Origin: Legionella rubrilucens | GTDB taxonomy: Bacteria; Pseudomonadota; Gammaproteobacteria; Legionellales; Legionellaceae | NCBI RefSeq assembly: GCF_001468125.1 | Contig: NZ_LNYT01000006.1 | Coordinates: 124,001 to 188,000, forward strand | Direction: 5' to 3' | DNA length: 64,000 nucleotides | Shown: piece by piece, positions 1 through 9,874 of the stretch | How positions within the stretch are numbered: the stretch's first letter is position 1 | How the letters are laid out: the number at the start of each line of letters is the position of its first letter | Program-made: the position numbers and the translations under genes | The notes under the pieces: generated by a model | What the model was told of the DNA's origin: nothing | Seen by the model: only the letters and a program-made list of their open reading frames with translations | Database searches by the model: none

Positions 1-2
1 TT

Positions 3-3000
3 CTCGATAAGGAATTAAGCTACCAAAATCCCCTGAGCATGGTCTTTGCCTATGCTCCGGAAGAGGTCTGTAGCCAGGCAGCTGACGTGCTTCTTGCCAT
101 GGAAGCCCGTGACATGGTGGCGTTATTGTCCGCCTTCCGCACCCATCCTGCCAATGACTCATTGAATGAACGTGTCATGCACACGCTCATTCATTATGCC
201 CCGCCGGCCACACGAAAAAAACTTCTGGCGGCCATCCAGTCCCTGCCCATGGATGACGTTGTCCTTCTCTTGTTCGGCAAAGATTATTTCAGCCGTTATT
301 TCAGCGTTTTTATGGCGCTTTTAAATCCTGACGATCAGGAAAGCCTGAGTGATTTATTGTCCATCCTGCACAGTTACTCACAGAAGGAGGACAAGAAGGG
401 TCAACTGTATGACTTATTGCAAACCGACCCTTTCCCATCCCGGGCTTACACCGCCCTCATTGATTTATTTAAACTACCGCTGACAGACGAACAGGCACTG
501 CTTGTATTGTCCATTCTTGCAGTGTATGACAAAGACAGGTTAATGACATTAACCGCCGGCATCAGCGGTCAATTCAATCTGCTGCACCGCGTGTTTGAAA
601 GCCAATCCGAAATTGTCGTCGCGAAACTTCTGACCATTCTTGAAAAACTGCCGGATGAGGAGTTGAAGTCATTATTGACTGCCCGGGCTTCTTTTAAGCA
701 AAATGAAACGCCGCTATCCATCGCCTTTTCGCGCAAAAAGTGCCCGGGCATTGCCTGTCAGCTCATTGATTTTGTCAATAAACGACCGCCATTAAAGCCG
801 TTATTGAAAGCCACATCCCTTCAACAACCCTTTTCGCCGGTGCATCATGCCGTGCTTCAACAAAACACCGCTGCTGTCGCCTATTACCTGAAACAGGAAA
901 GCGACTGGGAGCACAAGAGCAGCATCGGCTCGAAGACGCTGCTCGATCTGGCCACTGAAAAACAGCATCATGATTTGGTTCACCTGATACAGATTCATCA
1001 GGCACGACTGAAAGACAACAGAGAGACACTGACTCATTTTATAACCCAAGCGGATGCCCATGCAGCCAGAGCCTGGGCTTACGAACTGGATGGAATAAAA
1101 CCTGTCCCGCCAACCTGCACTGCCTTGCAGGCCGCATTCGAGCAGGTTAAACCCGCCTCCGTAAGCGATGCCCTTACCGACTATTGCCTCGAAAAAAAGG
1201 ATACCTTTCTGTACTTCCTTTTATTGACAAGCAGGCTTCTTATCTCTCAAAACGGAGAACCTCTGGAATCGGCGGTCAGACGATTCATTGAAAACGCGCT
1301 GCGTGAACTGGATACGCAAGCCAGCCACGCCCTTGCCAATGGCCTGCAACTGCAATTAATCACCTTGTTTTTTACCCTGCCGTCCAGTGTTCAAATCCGG
1401 TGCATGGAACAGCTTCAACTGGATGGGCAACAGAAAAAGCAATGGGCTGCCGTTTTATTTCGCGGCCTGATTCAACCGGCTGTTTTTTCCACCTTGACGC
1501 TTAAAGAACATGAATTTTTCCTGGAAGCACTTAAGCAATTAAGCGGAGAACAAACCCTGCCTCTCGATTTGGCAACCCATTATCTGCTGCACGCCCCTTT
1601 AGAGCATTTGCCTCCGCAATGGGTATTGGTCTTAAGTGATCTGGTTTCAGTCTCTCAGCTAAACGAAATCATAAAAAAGAAACGCAACCCGGTGATTCTC
1701 CTGCTCACGCTGCAAAAACACCTGACCATGGGCAGCACGGATGAGGCGGCACTGGTTGATCTTTATAAGCAATGCGGGCAGGAATTGGCGTTAATCCGGC
1801 AGGATAAATCGCCAATGACTTCAAAAGAGAAGGTGTTATTGCTTAATTTGGCTCAGCATCCCAAGCTTAAGGAATGGATTAAGGAGCAGGCAGGAGACAG
1901 CTTAATCCCGCTGGTTAAACACACGTTTAAACATCTCTCAGCGAACACCGCCATTCTACCGCAAAGCCTTCTCAGGGACATGCTTCTGCAGCAGGCAAAA
2001 GCCCCGCAGACGACTTTAAATTCCGAAAATCAGGCGGTTTACTCCATTCTTTTCGCCACGGCCACGCCCAAAGAAACATCGGCCCTGCTTACCCATCTGC
2101 AGCCAACACTGGAACAGGCCGCCGCCCGTCGCGATGAGGTATTTCTTCAGACGAACCAGGCAGGGCTTTACGAATCCCTGCGTCGAGTACGAAGCCTCCG
2201 GTATAGACTGGATCTGGTGCCTTTTACAGAGCAACTGGAGGTCCTTCGTCAATCGCTGCCGCTTGAACCGGCGCTCGGCGAGTTTAAGCATCAGTTAGGC
2301 GTGCTATGCAACCTCCTGTCGAATAAACGGCTGGAAACGGCACCCTCATTGGTTTTCGACTCTGAGCTTAGGTCTTCGCTAAAAACAACCAGCGAGCTTT
2401 TTTCGGCACTGGACTTAAGGGGTGCTGAATTATTAAAAAACTCGCCCTGGCCCATAACCAGTTTTACTGAAATCATCAAACACATCCGCACGCTGGCGAA
2501 ACATATTGATACCGAGGAAGCCAAGCTTACGGCCAGCCTGCCTGCTCAGCCGCTGCAGGAGCAGGATCATTTCCTCTCGCAGTTTCGACAGGCAGTGATC
2601 AAAGGATTGCGGAATAATACCCACATTGCAGAACAGCTCCCCTCGCTGTTTTACTGGTATTTTATGAGCTTTGACACCAGCAGCAATGACGGCATGCATG
2701 AGCAGATTCAGGCGCTGCGTGAACGGATTCCCGGCCAGTCCTGGACACCTATCCAGCAGCAACTGAATCAGTTCCTTTTGTTACGTCGTGAAGCCTCCCC
2801 TGTTATCCTTGCATTAAACACCCTGCTGAACGACAACCTGTTTTTTGGTCTGGATGCGTTGCTTCATTGCCTTGAAAAAATACCCGCGGCCACACTGGAA
2901 CAATTTAAGGCTTATTGCGCCTTATGCCACCAGCGCGAGCTGGTGTCGATTCTGGATTACGTCATTGAATGCAAACTCCTGCAATTACCGCTTAAGTTAG

Positions 3001-6000
3001 AGGACGCACCGTCAGTAAACCCTTTCTCTACCATTGATCTCTGGCTTAAAGATTCTTTGAATTCGCTGGAAAAACAGGCTGCCAGAGCCGTGTCATGCAA
3101 TGCATTAATCAGTGGATTCGATTTAAAAGCGCATCCGGTTTCTGAGCTGAAGCGTTTAAATCGGTTCATTGCCGATCAGGACGTGTCCCTGGATGCCAAA
3201 ACCCTGGCTATTTTTATCAGTACTGCAACTGATTCGCTGGAGAAATCGCCGCCTCAGGGTGTCAATGACTTTATTCTAACCTTGAATGAATTGCTGAATG
3301 CTCATCGCATCCTGATCGTGACGGAGATGATTAATCAGCTTCCCTCTTCCGTAATCACATCGCTGACGAAGCATTGCCTTGCAGGATTAAACAGCAACGA
3401 CAGGGCAATAAAGCAGGCAAGCCGGAATATAATGACCCTGCTCTGCCAGTGCGCGTCACAGTCGGAAGAGAATCTTGCGATCATTAAATCGAATCTGGGA
3501 GCTCAGGATTTGAGTTTACTCGGTGATGAGCAACTCATCAAAATGGCAGGGCATGTTTTAAAGCAGGAACACGCCACGCTTGCCGAATCCACACTGAACG
3601 GGGTTTGGATCCAGCGTCTTCTCACCTCACCGCAATTCGTCGCAGTCAGCACGCCAGAAGCTATACGTGCCTTGCTGGAACGCTACCGCTTTTTGTCGCT
3701 GACTCTGAAACAGGCCGAGTTTGAGCAACTGAATGCCCATATTAAGAGCCAGATGGTCTTCTTCAAACACCATGCCGTCAAGCTTGCCGAGGTAGATGAA
3801 CAAATGGCCGCCAATGCCAGTCTTCGCGCCCGCCTATTGGAAAAACGTCAACGCCTGTTGCAATTTCGCGCCGATGACAGCATTCGTGCCTTGCTGATGC
3901 AATTGGAGGATGCCTGTTTTGCGCTGCGGAAAGACAACCCGGCCATGGCCAATGCCGCGCTTAACGTGCTTTATGCACATTACAATGCCAGCTTAAGCAG
4001 CCTGCGATCCGACTGGTTATTTAAAGTAGCTGACTTTGTTTTTGAACAAAGCACAGCCAGCAAGGGTGACCTGGCATTGGCGCAAAATACTTTCCTTGGT
4101 TGGCTGCAAAAATATTTACCTCATAAAAATTTTGAGCAAAGCGAATTGGCCCGCAAACAATCCGTTCTGCTCTACGATGTCGCCGGCAAAGAAATCGGCT
4201 TTATCAATGAAGCCAATCAAGCCATGACGTTTGTGGACGATATTCCCAAACCGTTAATCGAATTACGAGGCTACAGTGCGGGCATGCAGTTTTACGACAA
4301 CAACCGCTATACCCTTGGCTTTCTTCTGCCTTCCGGCGAAGTCAAACGGATTAACCTGTTTCAGAGAGAAACGAGCGCCCTGTTGTTAGCCAAAGTTCCT
4401 GTCGAACAGTTATCCGCCACAACCGCAACCATGGAGTTGTTGCTGGCCGATGCCATCAATGAAGACTCATTGCCACGTCTTTATCAGGAAAGCGACACAG
4501 AAAAACTGGCCTGGATAAAACAACAGGTGGAAGCCTATGCGAGAAAGACCACTAAACCGCTGCCACGCGCTTTTTTTGAGTTGTTGATCCTGGAGCATGG
4601 CCCCGAGGCTTCGTTTAACCTGCTCGCTGTCATGCCTTCAAGCCAAAACAGCCATTCATTGTTTCAAACCATTCTTGAACAGGAAGGCGCGCGAGAACAA
4701 TTATTCAGCAAAGAACGAATCGCCGTGTTTCAAGCCTACCTGGATAAACACGATCCCGCCCTCATTATGGCAGACTTTCTCGAAAAACATCATTCCAAAC
4801 CCTATTTTGCTCAGGGGTTACAGGCTTTCGCAGACTATGCTGCTTCGCACAATCAACGCGATATTCTTCTTCGCGCCTTAACTTGTCTTCAGGAAAAAAG
4901 ACAGAAAAACACGGTACTTGACAAGCAGTGGGATACACTGTTGACGGCTTTGATAGCAAAAGACAATATCGCCAAAATGGTTTGGCGGGCTTTTCTCGAT
5001 GCGGACATCAACTCCCCTTTAGACACCATGGACAGCACCCTGTCAGGGTTGACGGCTTTCTTCCACAGAGTGCATTGCACGCCGGCCATTTCCGCTGTTA
5101 ACTGTTTAAAAATCAATGACTTGTCCACGAGTTACCAATACCGTCTGCTGTTACTGATTCTTCACCGGCAACGTCAGGATTTCTTTCAACGGGTCGAATT
5201 GCGTTACAGCCCGGATCATTGGACGAACGAGGAATTGAGTAGCTACAGCCTGTTTGTCAAACGGCATTTCGGTCTCGCCGGTACGCTGGATAACAATAAA
5301 AAAATCGGCAAAAAATTATTAAGTGAGCTGGTCTTTCGCACAGCCAATTGCGGTAATACGTCACTGTTTTATCACCACAATCAATTTGACAGTCAACTGG
5401 CCGGCCTGAAATTTGAACGAAGCACCCTCAACGCCATCGCCGCCCGTAATTTTTTACCCCCGGCCTTTAAGGAGAAACTGCAGGAGGTAGTTGACACCTT
5501 AGCCAACTGGTTTAATGGCAAAGCGCCGCAAACGAAAAAAACCATCCAGGAATTAAAAGCCAACAAAGCCATTATTGATTGGAAAGAAATCAATAAACAA
5601 AGCTGGGCCATCACCGATTCCGTAAAAATGCCTTTAATCAGTGCCTACCTTGCGAATTACTCCGGTGACGTGTTGCCTTTAAAAAACCTGCTTAACGATT
5701 ATTGCAAGACACCAAAGGCTGATTTGCTGCCGCTTTCAGAGGTGATGATTAAACTGCCAAACCGTAATGTCAGCCCCTGCATTTTTCAAGCGCTTGAACA
5801 TTGCTTTACAGCCAACCCCTCCCGGATGGACTACACTCTGTTCAGTCAAATGGCCGCCCACCATGCCCAAAACCATCTCAAGCGTCAATCCTACACCCCT
5901 GAACAATGCCAACTGGCTTTGATCGAACATTTCGGGCAACAGAAAAAATATGATCTCGTCAGGCATGCCTGCGAGCTGCATAAAACCAACAGCAAAGAGA

Positions 6001-6440
6001 AAAAAACCAATCAAAAAATAGAACGAATTCATTTGGAAGCCGTGGTGGAGGGCGAGTTAAACGCCCATGTAGGCAGTTGGTATTTTAAATTCTGGCAACT
6101 GATTAAACGGTGGTGGCATTATGGCATTACCGGCAGTAAAACGCCGTCGGCTGCTGTGGTTTTTTGTGACAAGGAAAGCCTCTATGATTCGCCGGTTGTG
6201 GTGCCAAAGACGATTACGACACCCGAATTAAACGGGGGGCATATCGAAGCGCAATTGAACATGCACCAGAAATTAAAAAATTTAAAGCAACGCTATGACG
6301 TGTTTGTCGCACAACAACCCAAAAATAAAACGGACGCGTTACCACCGGTGATGGATATTAAAAAATTATTTTTCCACCCCATTGAACCCATTCAAGTGGA
6401 GTCCGTCCAGCCTGCGTCACGTGAAGAAATGGTTTACTAG
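3..6440 (+). CDS. Giant helical orphan protein, 5' end outside window
   Basis: The frame is open from base 3 to the TAG at 6438-6440 with no stop before the first ATG at 39, so the gene very probably begins left of the window. At least 2133 residues are visible. The sequence is rich in Leu, Gln, Ala and Lys and reads as almost entirely alpha-helical, with no signal peptide or membrane segment in the visible part. Residues about 225-330 (counting from the ATG at 39) resemble degenerate ankyrin repeats, for example SPVHHAVLQQN and TLLDLATEKQHHDLVHLI. The C-terminus is hydrophilic and has several glutamates (VESVQPASREEMVY). I do not recognise a catalytic domain. By size, composition and the Legionella context it could be a Dot/Icm substrate, but that is inference. 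It is followed after 1 bp by a convergent gene. Confidence 0.85.
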   Translation, partial: LDKELSYQNPLSMVFAYAPEEVCSQAADVLLAMEARDMVALLSAFRTHPANDSLNERVMHTLIHYAPPATRKKLLAAIQSLPMDDVVLLLFGKDYFSRYFSVFMALLNPDDQESLSDLLSILHSYSQKEDKKGQLYDLLQTDPFPSRAYTALIDLFKLPLTDEQALLVLSILAVYDKDRLMTLTAGISGQFNLLHRVFESQSEIVVAKLLTILEKLPDEELKSLLTARASFKQNETPLSIAFSRKKCPGIACQLIDFVNKRPPLKPLLKATSLQQPFSPVHHAVLQQNTAAVAYYLKQESDWEHKSSIGSKTLLDLATEKQHHDLVHLIQIHQARLKDNRETLTHFITQADAHAARAWAYELDGIKPVPPTCTALQAAFEQVKPASVSDALTDYCLEKKDTFLYFLLLTSRLLISQNGEPLESAVRRFIENALRELDTQASHALANGLQLQLITLFFTLPSSVQIRCMEQLQLDGQQKKQWAAVLFRGLIQPAVFSTLTLKEHEFFLEALKQLSGEQTLPLDLATHYLLHAPLEHLPPQWVLVLSDLVSVSQLNEIIKKKRNPVILLLTLQKHLTMGSTDEAALVDLYKQCGQELALIRQDKSPMTSKEKVLLLNLAQHPKLKEWIKEQAGDSLIPLVKHTFKHLSANTAILPQSLLRDMLLQQAKAPQTTLNSENQAVYSILFATATPKETSALLTHLQPTLEQAAARRDEVFLQTNQAGLYESLRRVRSLRYRLDLVPFTEQLEVLRQSLPLEPALGEFKHQLGVLCNLLSNKRLETAPSLVFDSELRSSLKTTSELFSALDLRGAELLKNSPWPITSFTEIIKHIRTLAKHIDTEEAKLTASLPAQPLQEQDHFLSQFRQAVIKGLRNNTHIAEQLPSLFYWYFMSFDTSSNDGMHEQIQALRERIPGQSWTPIQQQLNQFLLLRREASPVILALNTLLNDNLFFGLDALLHCLEKIPAATLEQFKAYCALCHQRELVSILDYVIECKLLQLPLKLEDAPSVNPFSTIDLWLKDSLNSLEKQAARAVSCNALISGFDLKAHPVSELKRLNRFIADQDVSLDAKTLAIFISTATDSLEKSPPQGVNDFILTLNELLNAHRILIVTEMINQLPSSVITSLTKHCLAGLNSNDRAIKQASRNIMTLLCQCASQSEENLAIIKSNLGAQDLSLLGDEQLIKMAGHVLKQEHATLAESTLNGVWIQRLLTSPQFVAVSTPEAIRALLERYRFLSLTLKQAEFEQLNAHIKSQMVFFKHHAVKLAEVDEQMAANASLRARLLEKRQRLLQFRADDSIRALLMQLEDACFALRKDNPAMANAALNVLYAHYNASLSSLRSDWLFKVADFVFEQSTASKGDLALAQNTFLGWLQKYLPHKNFEQSELARKQSVLLYDVAGKEIGFINEANQAMTFVDDIPKPLIELRGYSAGMQFYDNNRYTLGFLLPSGEVKRINLFQRETSALLLAKVPVEQLSATTATMELLLADAINEDSLPRLYQESDTEKLAWIKQQVEAYARKTTKPLPRAFFELLILEHGPEASFNLLAVMPSSQNSHSLFQTILEQEGAREQLFSKERIAVFQAYLDKHDPALIMADFLEKHHSKPYFAQGLQAFADYAASHNQRDILLRALTCLQEKRQKNTVLDKQWDTLLTALIAKDNIAKMVWRAFLDADINSPLDTMDSTLSGLTAFFHRVHCTPAISAVNCLKINDLSTSYQYRLLLLILHRQRQDFFQRVELRYSPDHWTNEELSSYSLFVKRHFGLAGTLDNNKKIGKKLLSELVFRTANCGNTSLFYHHNQFDSQLAGLKFERSTLNAIAARNFLPPAFKEKLQEVVDTLANWFNGKAPQTKKTIQELKANKAIIDWKEINKQSWAITDSVKMPLISAYLANYSGDVLPLKNLLNDYCKTPKADLLPLSEVMIKLPNRNVSPCIFQALEHCFTANPSRMDYTLFSQMAAHHAQNHLKRQSYTPEQCQLALIEHFGQQKKYDLVRHACELHKTNSKEKKTNQKIERIHLEAVVEGELNAHVGSWYFKFWQLIKRWWHYGITGSKTPSAAVVFCDKESLYDSPVVVPKTITTPELNGGHIEAQLNMHQKLKNLKQRYDVFVAQQPKNKTDALPPVMDIKKLFFHPIEPIQVESVQPASREEMVY

Positions 6441-6441
6441 A

Positions 6442-7128
6442 TCAGGGACTCACCAAAGCCAGAAGACGCACCCAGGCTTCGGTAGCGCCCTGGACTTTTG
6501 TGGGGAGAATTAAGGCAAAACTGCCTTTGGCAGGAAGTCTGTCCGCATTAGCCACGTTTTCAACGAGGTATCGTTTTGACCCCAGTATGATTTGATGAAC
6601 CGGATAGCCGCCATCCGGCCTGTCCGGTGACAGGGTATCGATGCCAAGCCCCGCAATGTCGCGCTTCAGCAATAATTCAGCCGTTTCTTTAGCCACGCAG
6701 GGAAAAACCAGATTGTTACGGTATTTTATTGGATCGGCCCAAAATCGGGCCCAGCCGGTATGAAACACCACAAAACTGCGGGGAGGCACCGGCCCGTGCT
6801 GTTGTTCAAACGCGATGAGATCATCTGGGCTGATGCGATAGCTGGCATGGGCTTTCGCCGACACATCAATCATCACACAGGGCACAAGCAAATCGCTTAG
6901 GGGCAGTTTGTCCACGGTAAGGCCATGGGGAATGCAGTGAGCGGGCGCATCGAGGTGGGTGCCCAGACCAGCCTCAAGAGTAAATTGTTGTACACAAAAA
7001 GGCGGTTCTGTAGTACATTGCCCGTAATCGAGCAAAACCTCCTGCTTAAATCCGACAGTCCCTTCCCAGGTTGGGATGGCGGGCGTAAGGGTGTGGGTTA
7101 AATCAATCACGTGGTAAGGAAACGTCAT
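6442..7128 (-). CDS. Cyclase-family metal-dependent hydrolase (kynurenine formamidase-like)
   Basis: A 228-residue protein of the cyclase/KynB-like family (Pfam Cyclase). The family metal-binding motif HxGTHxDxPxH is present as GLGTHLDAPAH around residues 54-64, and a second conserved stretch GIDTLSPD occurs around residue 162, followed by the PVHQIIL segment. Family members hydrolyse amide or lactone bonds, the best known being N-formylkynurenine formamidase. No tryptophan or kynurenine genes lie nearby, so the substrate cannot be assigned. The usual first His of HxGTH is replaced by Gly here (A-G-L-G-T-H). The gene converges on the giant orphan with a 1-bp gap and diverges from the symporter gene at 7185. 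Confidence 0.88.
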   Translation of the reverse strand: MTFPYHVIDLTHTLTPAIPTWEGTVGFKQEVLLDYGQCTTEPPFCVQQFTLEAGLGTHLDAPAHCIPHGLTVDKLPLSDLLVPCVMIDVSAKAHASYRISPDDLIAFEQQHGPVPPRSFVVFHTGWARFWADPIKYRNNLVFPCVAKETAELLLKRDIAGLGIDTLSPDRPDGGYPVHQIILGSKRYLVENVANADRLPAKGSFALILPTKVQGATEAWVRLLALVSP

Positions 7129-7184
7129 TTTTGTCCCCGCCTTTTATCCGGTATGGCTTTGCTTTAAATATCAATCAATTCTAA

Positions 7185-8483
7185 ATGGAAATTACTGCGG
7201 TGGCCATGCAAAATAAAACATTGCAATCCTATCTTTTCCCCTCGTTGCTGCTTTTATCGATAGTTGGCGGCGGCGCCGCCGGTTATTGGTTTCCACAGGA
7301 GGTTAAATGCCTTAAACCCTTAGGCGATATTTTTTTAAATTTAATTTTTACAGTGATTGTTCCCCTCATTTTTTTCAGTGTGTCTTCAGCGATTGCCAAA
7401 GCAGGCTCATTAAATAAACTGGGTAAAATCATGGGCAGTATGGCCGTGGTTTTTGTATTAACCGGATTCATTGCTGCCTTGTATGCCCTGCTCGTCGTCA
7501 AGCTCTTTCCACCGGCACAAGGGGTTTATTTGCCCTTACCGCCAACCCCCGGCAGTGAAACCGTTCATTTTTCAGAACAGCTGGTTGGTATGTTTACGGT
7601 ACCGGATTTCAGCCAGCTTCTGTCCCATCACCACATGCTGGCCCTGATTGTTTTTTCGATACTGATTGGACTGGCGCTGACGCATCATCCAAACCCGGCT
7701 TTTTTTAGTTTTTTAAAAGCCGGCGATGCGGTTTTTATGCGGGTATTTACCTTGATTATGAGGGTTGCCCCCTTTGGCTTTTTTGCTTATTTTGCCGTAT
7801 TGGTGAGTGAACTGGGGCCACAGTTGCTGAGCAATTATCTTCGCATTGCCGTACTCTATTCCGCCTGTGCCCTGATTTATTTTGTCATTGGGTTAAGTGG
7901 TTACGCTTTTGTTGCAGGAAAAAAGGCCGGTTTGGTTTTGTTCTGGAAAAATATGCTGTTGCCGGCCACCACCGCCCTGGCGACCTGCTCCAGTGCAGCC
8001 AGTATTCCTGCTAATCTGTATGCCGCCAGGGCCATGCGCGTGCCTTCGGAAATCACTGAAACGGTTATTCCGTTAGGCACCCTGATTCACAAAGACGGCT
8101 CCGTCATTGGCGGCGTGTTCAAAATTGCCTTTCTATTTGGACTTTTTCATCTTGATTTTAACGGCCTTGCGGTGCTGACGCTGGCCGTTGGCGTTTCCGT
8201 ACTGGTCGGCACGGTGATGGGCGCCATACCGAGCGGCGGCATGCTGGGAGAGTTGCTGATTTTAAACGTCTACGGGTTCCCGCCTTCGGTTCTGATTGCT
8301 GTAGCGGCCATCAGCATTATCATCGATCCCGTTGCCACCCTACTTAATGTCACCACCAATACCGCGAGCAGCCTGATGATTACGCGGTTGGTGGAAGGGA
8401 AAGGCTGGCTTTCATCGCAGGCATTGCCAAGCCCGCCCGAGGTTGACGATGCCCCGTCTGTCGAACTGCCGTCATTCCGGTAA
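7185..8483 (+). CDS. Dicarboxylate/amino acid:cation symporter (DAACS/SDF family)
   Basis: A 432-residue integral membrane transporter of the sodium:dicarboxylate symporter family (GltP/GltT/DctA type), expected to import acidic amino acids or C4-dicarboxylates with H+ or Na+. Seen directly: several hydrophobic helices from about residue 15 onwards, the serine-rich re-entrant loop ATCSSAASIPANL around residue 266, the HKDGSVIGG segment around 305 and the conserved C-terminal IIDPVATLLNVTTNT around 380. The ATG at 7185 gives eight extra residues before a second in-frame ATG at 7206; neither has a strong ribosome binding site, so the start is uncertain. It overlaps the convergent phzF-like gene by 12 bp at the 3' ends. 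Substrate preference is not readable. Confidence 0.92.
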   Translation: MEITAVAMQNKTLQSYLFPSLLLLSIVGGGAAGYWFPQEVKCLKPLGDIFLNLIFTVIVPLIFFSVSSAIAKAGSLNKLGKIMGSMAVVFVLTGFIAALYALLVVKLFPPAQGVYLPLPPTPGSETVHFSEQLVGMFTVPDFSQLLSHHHMLALIVFSILIGLALTHHPNPAFFSFLKAGDAVFMRVFTLIMRVAPFGFFAYFAVLVSELGPQLLSNYLRIAVLYSACALIYFVIGLSGYAFVAGKKAGLVLFWKNMLLPATTALATCSSAASIPANLYAARAMRVPSEITETVIPLGTLIHKDGSVIGGVFKIAFLFGLFHLDFNGLAVLTLAVGVSVLVGTVMGAIPSGGMLGELLILNVYGFPPSVLIAVAAISIIIDPVATLLNVTTNTASSLMITRLVEGKGWLSSQALPSPPEVDDAPSVELPSFR

Positions 8484-9263
8484 GTGAATAACGCCTTCAA
8501 GATAAAGCTGGCACGCACCGCTTAACAAGACGCGGTTGCCTCTGACCTCGCAACTTAATTCACCGCGTCGGCGACCCCCCTGTTGTGCGGTTATTTTGTC
8601 TTTACCGAACTGTTCGCACCAATAAGGGGCAATCACACAATGGGCCGATCCCGTGACCGGATCCTCCGGTACATCACACCCCGGATAAAAACACCGTGAA
8701 TACACATCAGTCCGTGTTGAGGGCGCCGTTAAAATCAGCCCGCGGTAATCCAGTTGAGCCACGGCCTCAAGGTGGGGTTTTGCAGAAACCACCTCCGCCT
8801 CGTCCTCATAAACAAACATCAAATCAAAACGGCTTTTAAATACCTTCGCGGGTTTTGGCAAGCCGGTTATCCCGTACTCAGGCTGCCAGGATATTTCTTC
8901 ATAGGGCAAAGCAGGAAAGTCCATCATGAACCCCTGTGGCTGCCGCGAAACGACAAGCTCGCCGCTTAAACAGGTAAATGAAATGGTTTGCCGGGTATAA
9001 TTGAGTTTCTCAAAAAGAACATACGCACTGGCTAAAGTCGCATGGCCACAGAGTTCAATTTCTTCATTTGGCGTAAACCAGCGCAAATGAAAGCCATCCT
9101 CTTTCGGAACAAAAAAAGCGGTTTCGGAAAGATTATTTTCACTGGCAATGGCCTGCATCAGATGATCAGGCAGCCATTCCTGCAAAGGGCAGACGGCGGC
9201 AGGATTGCCGCGAAAGAGGGATGAGGCAAAGGCATCGACTTGATAGAGGGTTACTGTTTTCAT
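8472..9263 (-). CDS. PhzF family isomerase-like protein
   Basis: A 263-residue protein of the PhzF/diaminopimelate epimerase-like fold. It begins with the family-typical YQVDAFASSLFRGNPAAV, carries the catalytic-type glutamate in ENNLSETAFF around residues 43-52, the GHATLASAYVLF motif around 73-84 and the C-terminal DPVTGSAHCVIAPYW around 205-220. Family members isomerise small carboxylic acids; PhzF acts in phenazine synthesis, but no phenazine genes are present, so the actual substrate is unknown. A good Shine-Dalgarno (CAGGAG) lies just upstream of the ATG. It is divergent from a marR gene 77 bp away, and MarR proteins often control the gene they diverge from, so this may be the regulated target. 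Confidence 0.93.
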   Translation of the reverse strand: MKTVTLYQVDAFASSLFRGNPAAVCPLQEWLPDHLMQAIASENNLSETAFFVPKEDGFHLRWFTPNEEIELCGHATLASAYVLFEKLNYTRQTISFTCLSGELVVSRQPQGFMMDFPALPYEEISWQPEYGITGLPKPAKVFKSRFDLMFVYEDEAEVVSAKPHLEAVAQLDYRGLILTAPSTRTDVYSRCFYPGCDVPEDPVTGSAHCVIAPYWCEQFGKDKITAQQGGRRRGELSCEVRGNRVLLSGACQLYLEGVIHLPE

Positions 9264-9310
9264 TGATTACTCCTGAATAACTGGGTATAGTTTAACATAG
9301 TCTATTATTA

Positions 9311-9324
9311 TATAGCAAGCTATA
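9311..9324. promoter_or_regulatory. Palindrome in phzF/marR divergent intergenic region, candidate MarR operator
   Basis: TATAGC-AA-GCTATA is a perfect 6-bp inverted repeat, with T/A matches one position further out. It lies about 16 bp before the marR start codon, between two divergent genes. A second smaller dyad, ATAG-T-CTAT, sits at 9297-9305. MarR dimers bind palindromes of about this size in such positions, so autoregulation plus control of the phzF-like gene is a reasonable inference. The marR ribosome binding site GAAGGA follows at 9331. Confidence 0.5.
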
Positions 9325-9340
9325 CAAATAGAAGGAAACC

Positions 9341-9760
9341 ATGTACCTGTCAACCCTGTTAAAAAAAACCAATCGGCTGCTGCTGAAACGCGCCAATGAA
9401 TTATTAAAGCCGCATGACATCAATCATGCGTACACGTTTATTTTGATGGAGCTTTTAAATCAGGACGGGTTGACGCAAACCGACCTGGTGCAACGCATCG
9501 ACGTGGAGCAGCCAACCGCGGTAAGAACCCTGGATCGCATGGAACGCGACGGCTTCATTTATCGCCAACCCAGCCCCACGGATCGGCGTGCGGTATTAAT
9601 CTACCTCAGCGAAAAAGGCAAACAGACAGAATCCATGCTCGCTGACAATGCCAATCGCCTCAACGAACATGCGCTGCAGGGTTTCAGTGAAGCAGAAAAA
9701 ATTGAGCTTCAGGGCTTGATTCAACGGGTGCTGGATAATTTAAAAATGGATTTGCGCTGA
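9341..9760 (+). CDS. MarR family transcriptional regulator
   Basis: A 139-residue winged-helix repressor-type protein. The recognition helix and wing are clear in TQTDLVQRIDVEQPTAV and SPTDRRAVLIYLSEKG (about residues 46-105), with the family-conserved DRR at the wing. The N- and C-terminal helices would form the dimer interface. It responds presumably to a small phenolic or antibiotic-like ligand, as is known for the family, but the ligand cannot be read from sequence. The start has a good ribosome binding site (GAAGGA). It is divergent from the phzF-like gene with a palindrome between them, suggesting autoregulation. Confidence 0.93.
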   Translation: MYLSTLLKKTNRLLLKRANELLKPHDINHAYTFILMELLNQDGLTQTDLVQRIDVEQPTAVRTLDRMERDGFIYRQPSPTDRRAVLIYLSEKGKQTESMLADNANRLNEHALQGFSEAEKIELQGLIQRVLDNLKMDLR

Positions 9761-9874
9761 CAGTTGAGGAAGTACACTGACCCTGGCAGTCAGAAGGGGT
9801 ATTGGTATTTTTCTCATTGAAACAAAGGCTTATTCTCATTAAAATAAACCACCTTCCTGTTTCAAGGATGAAAC

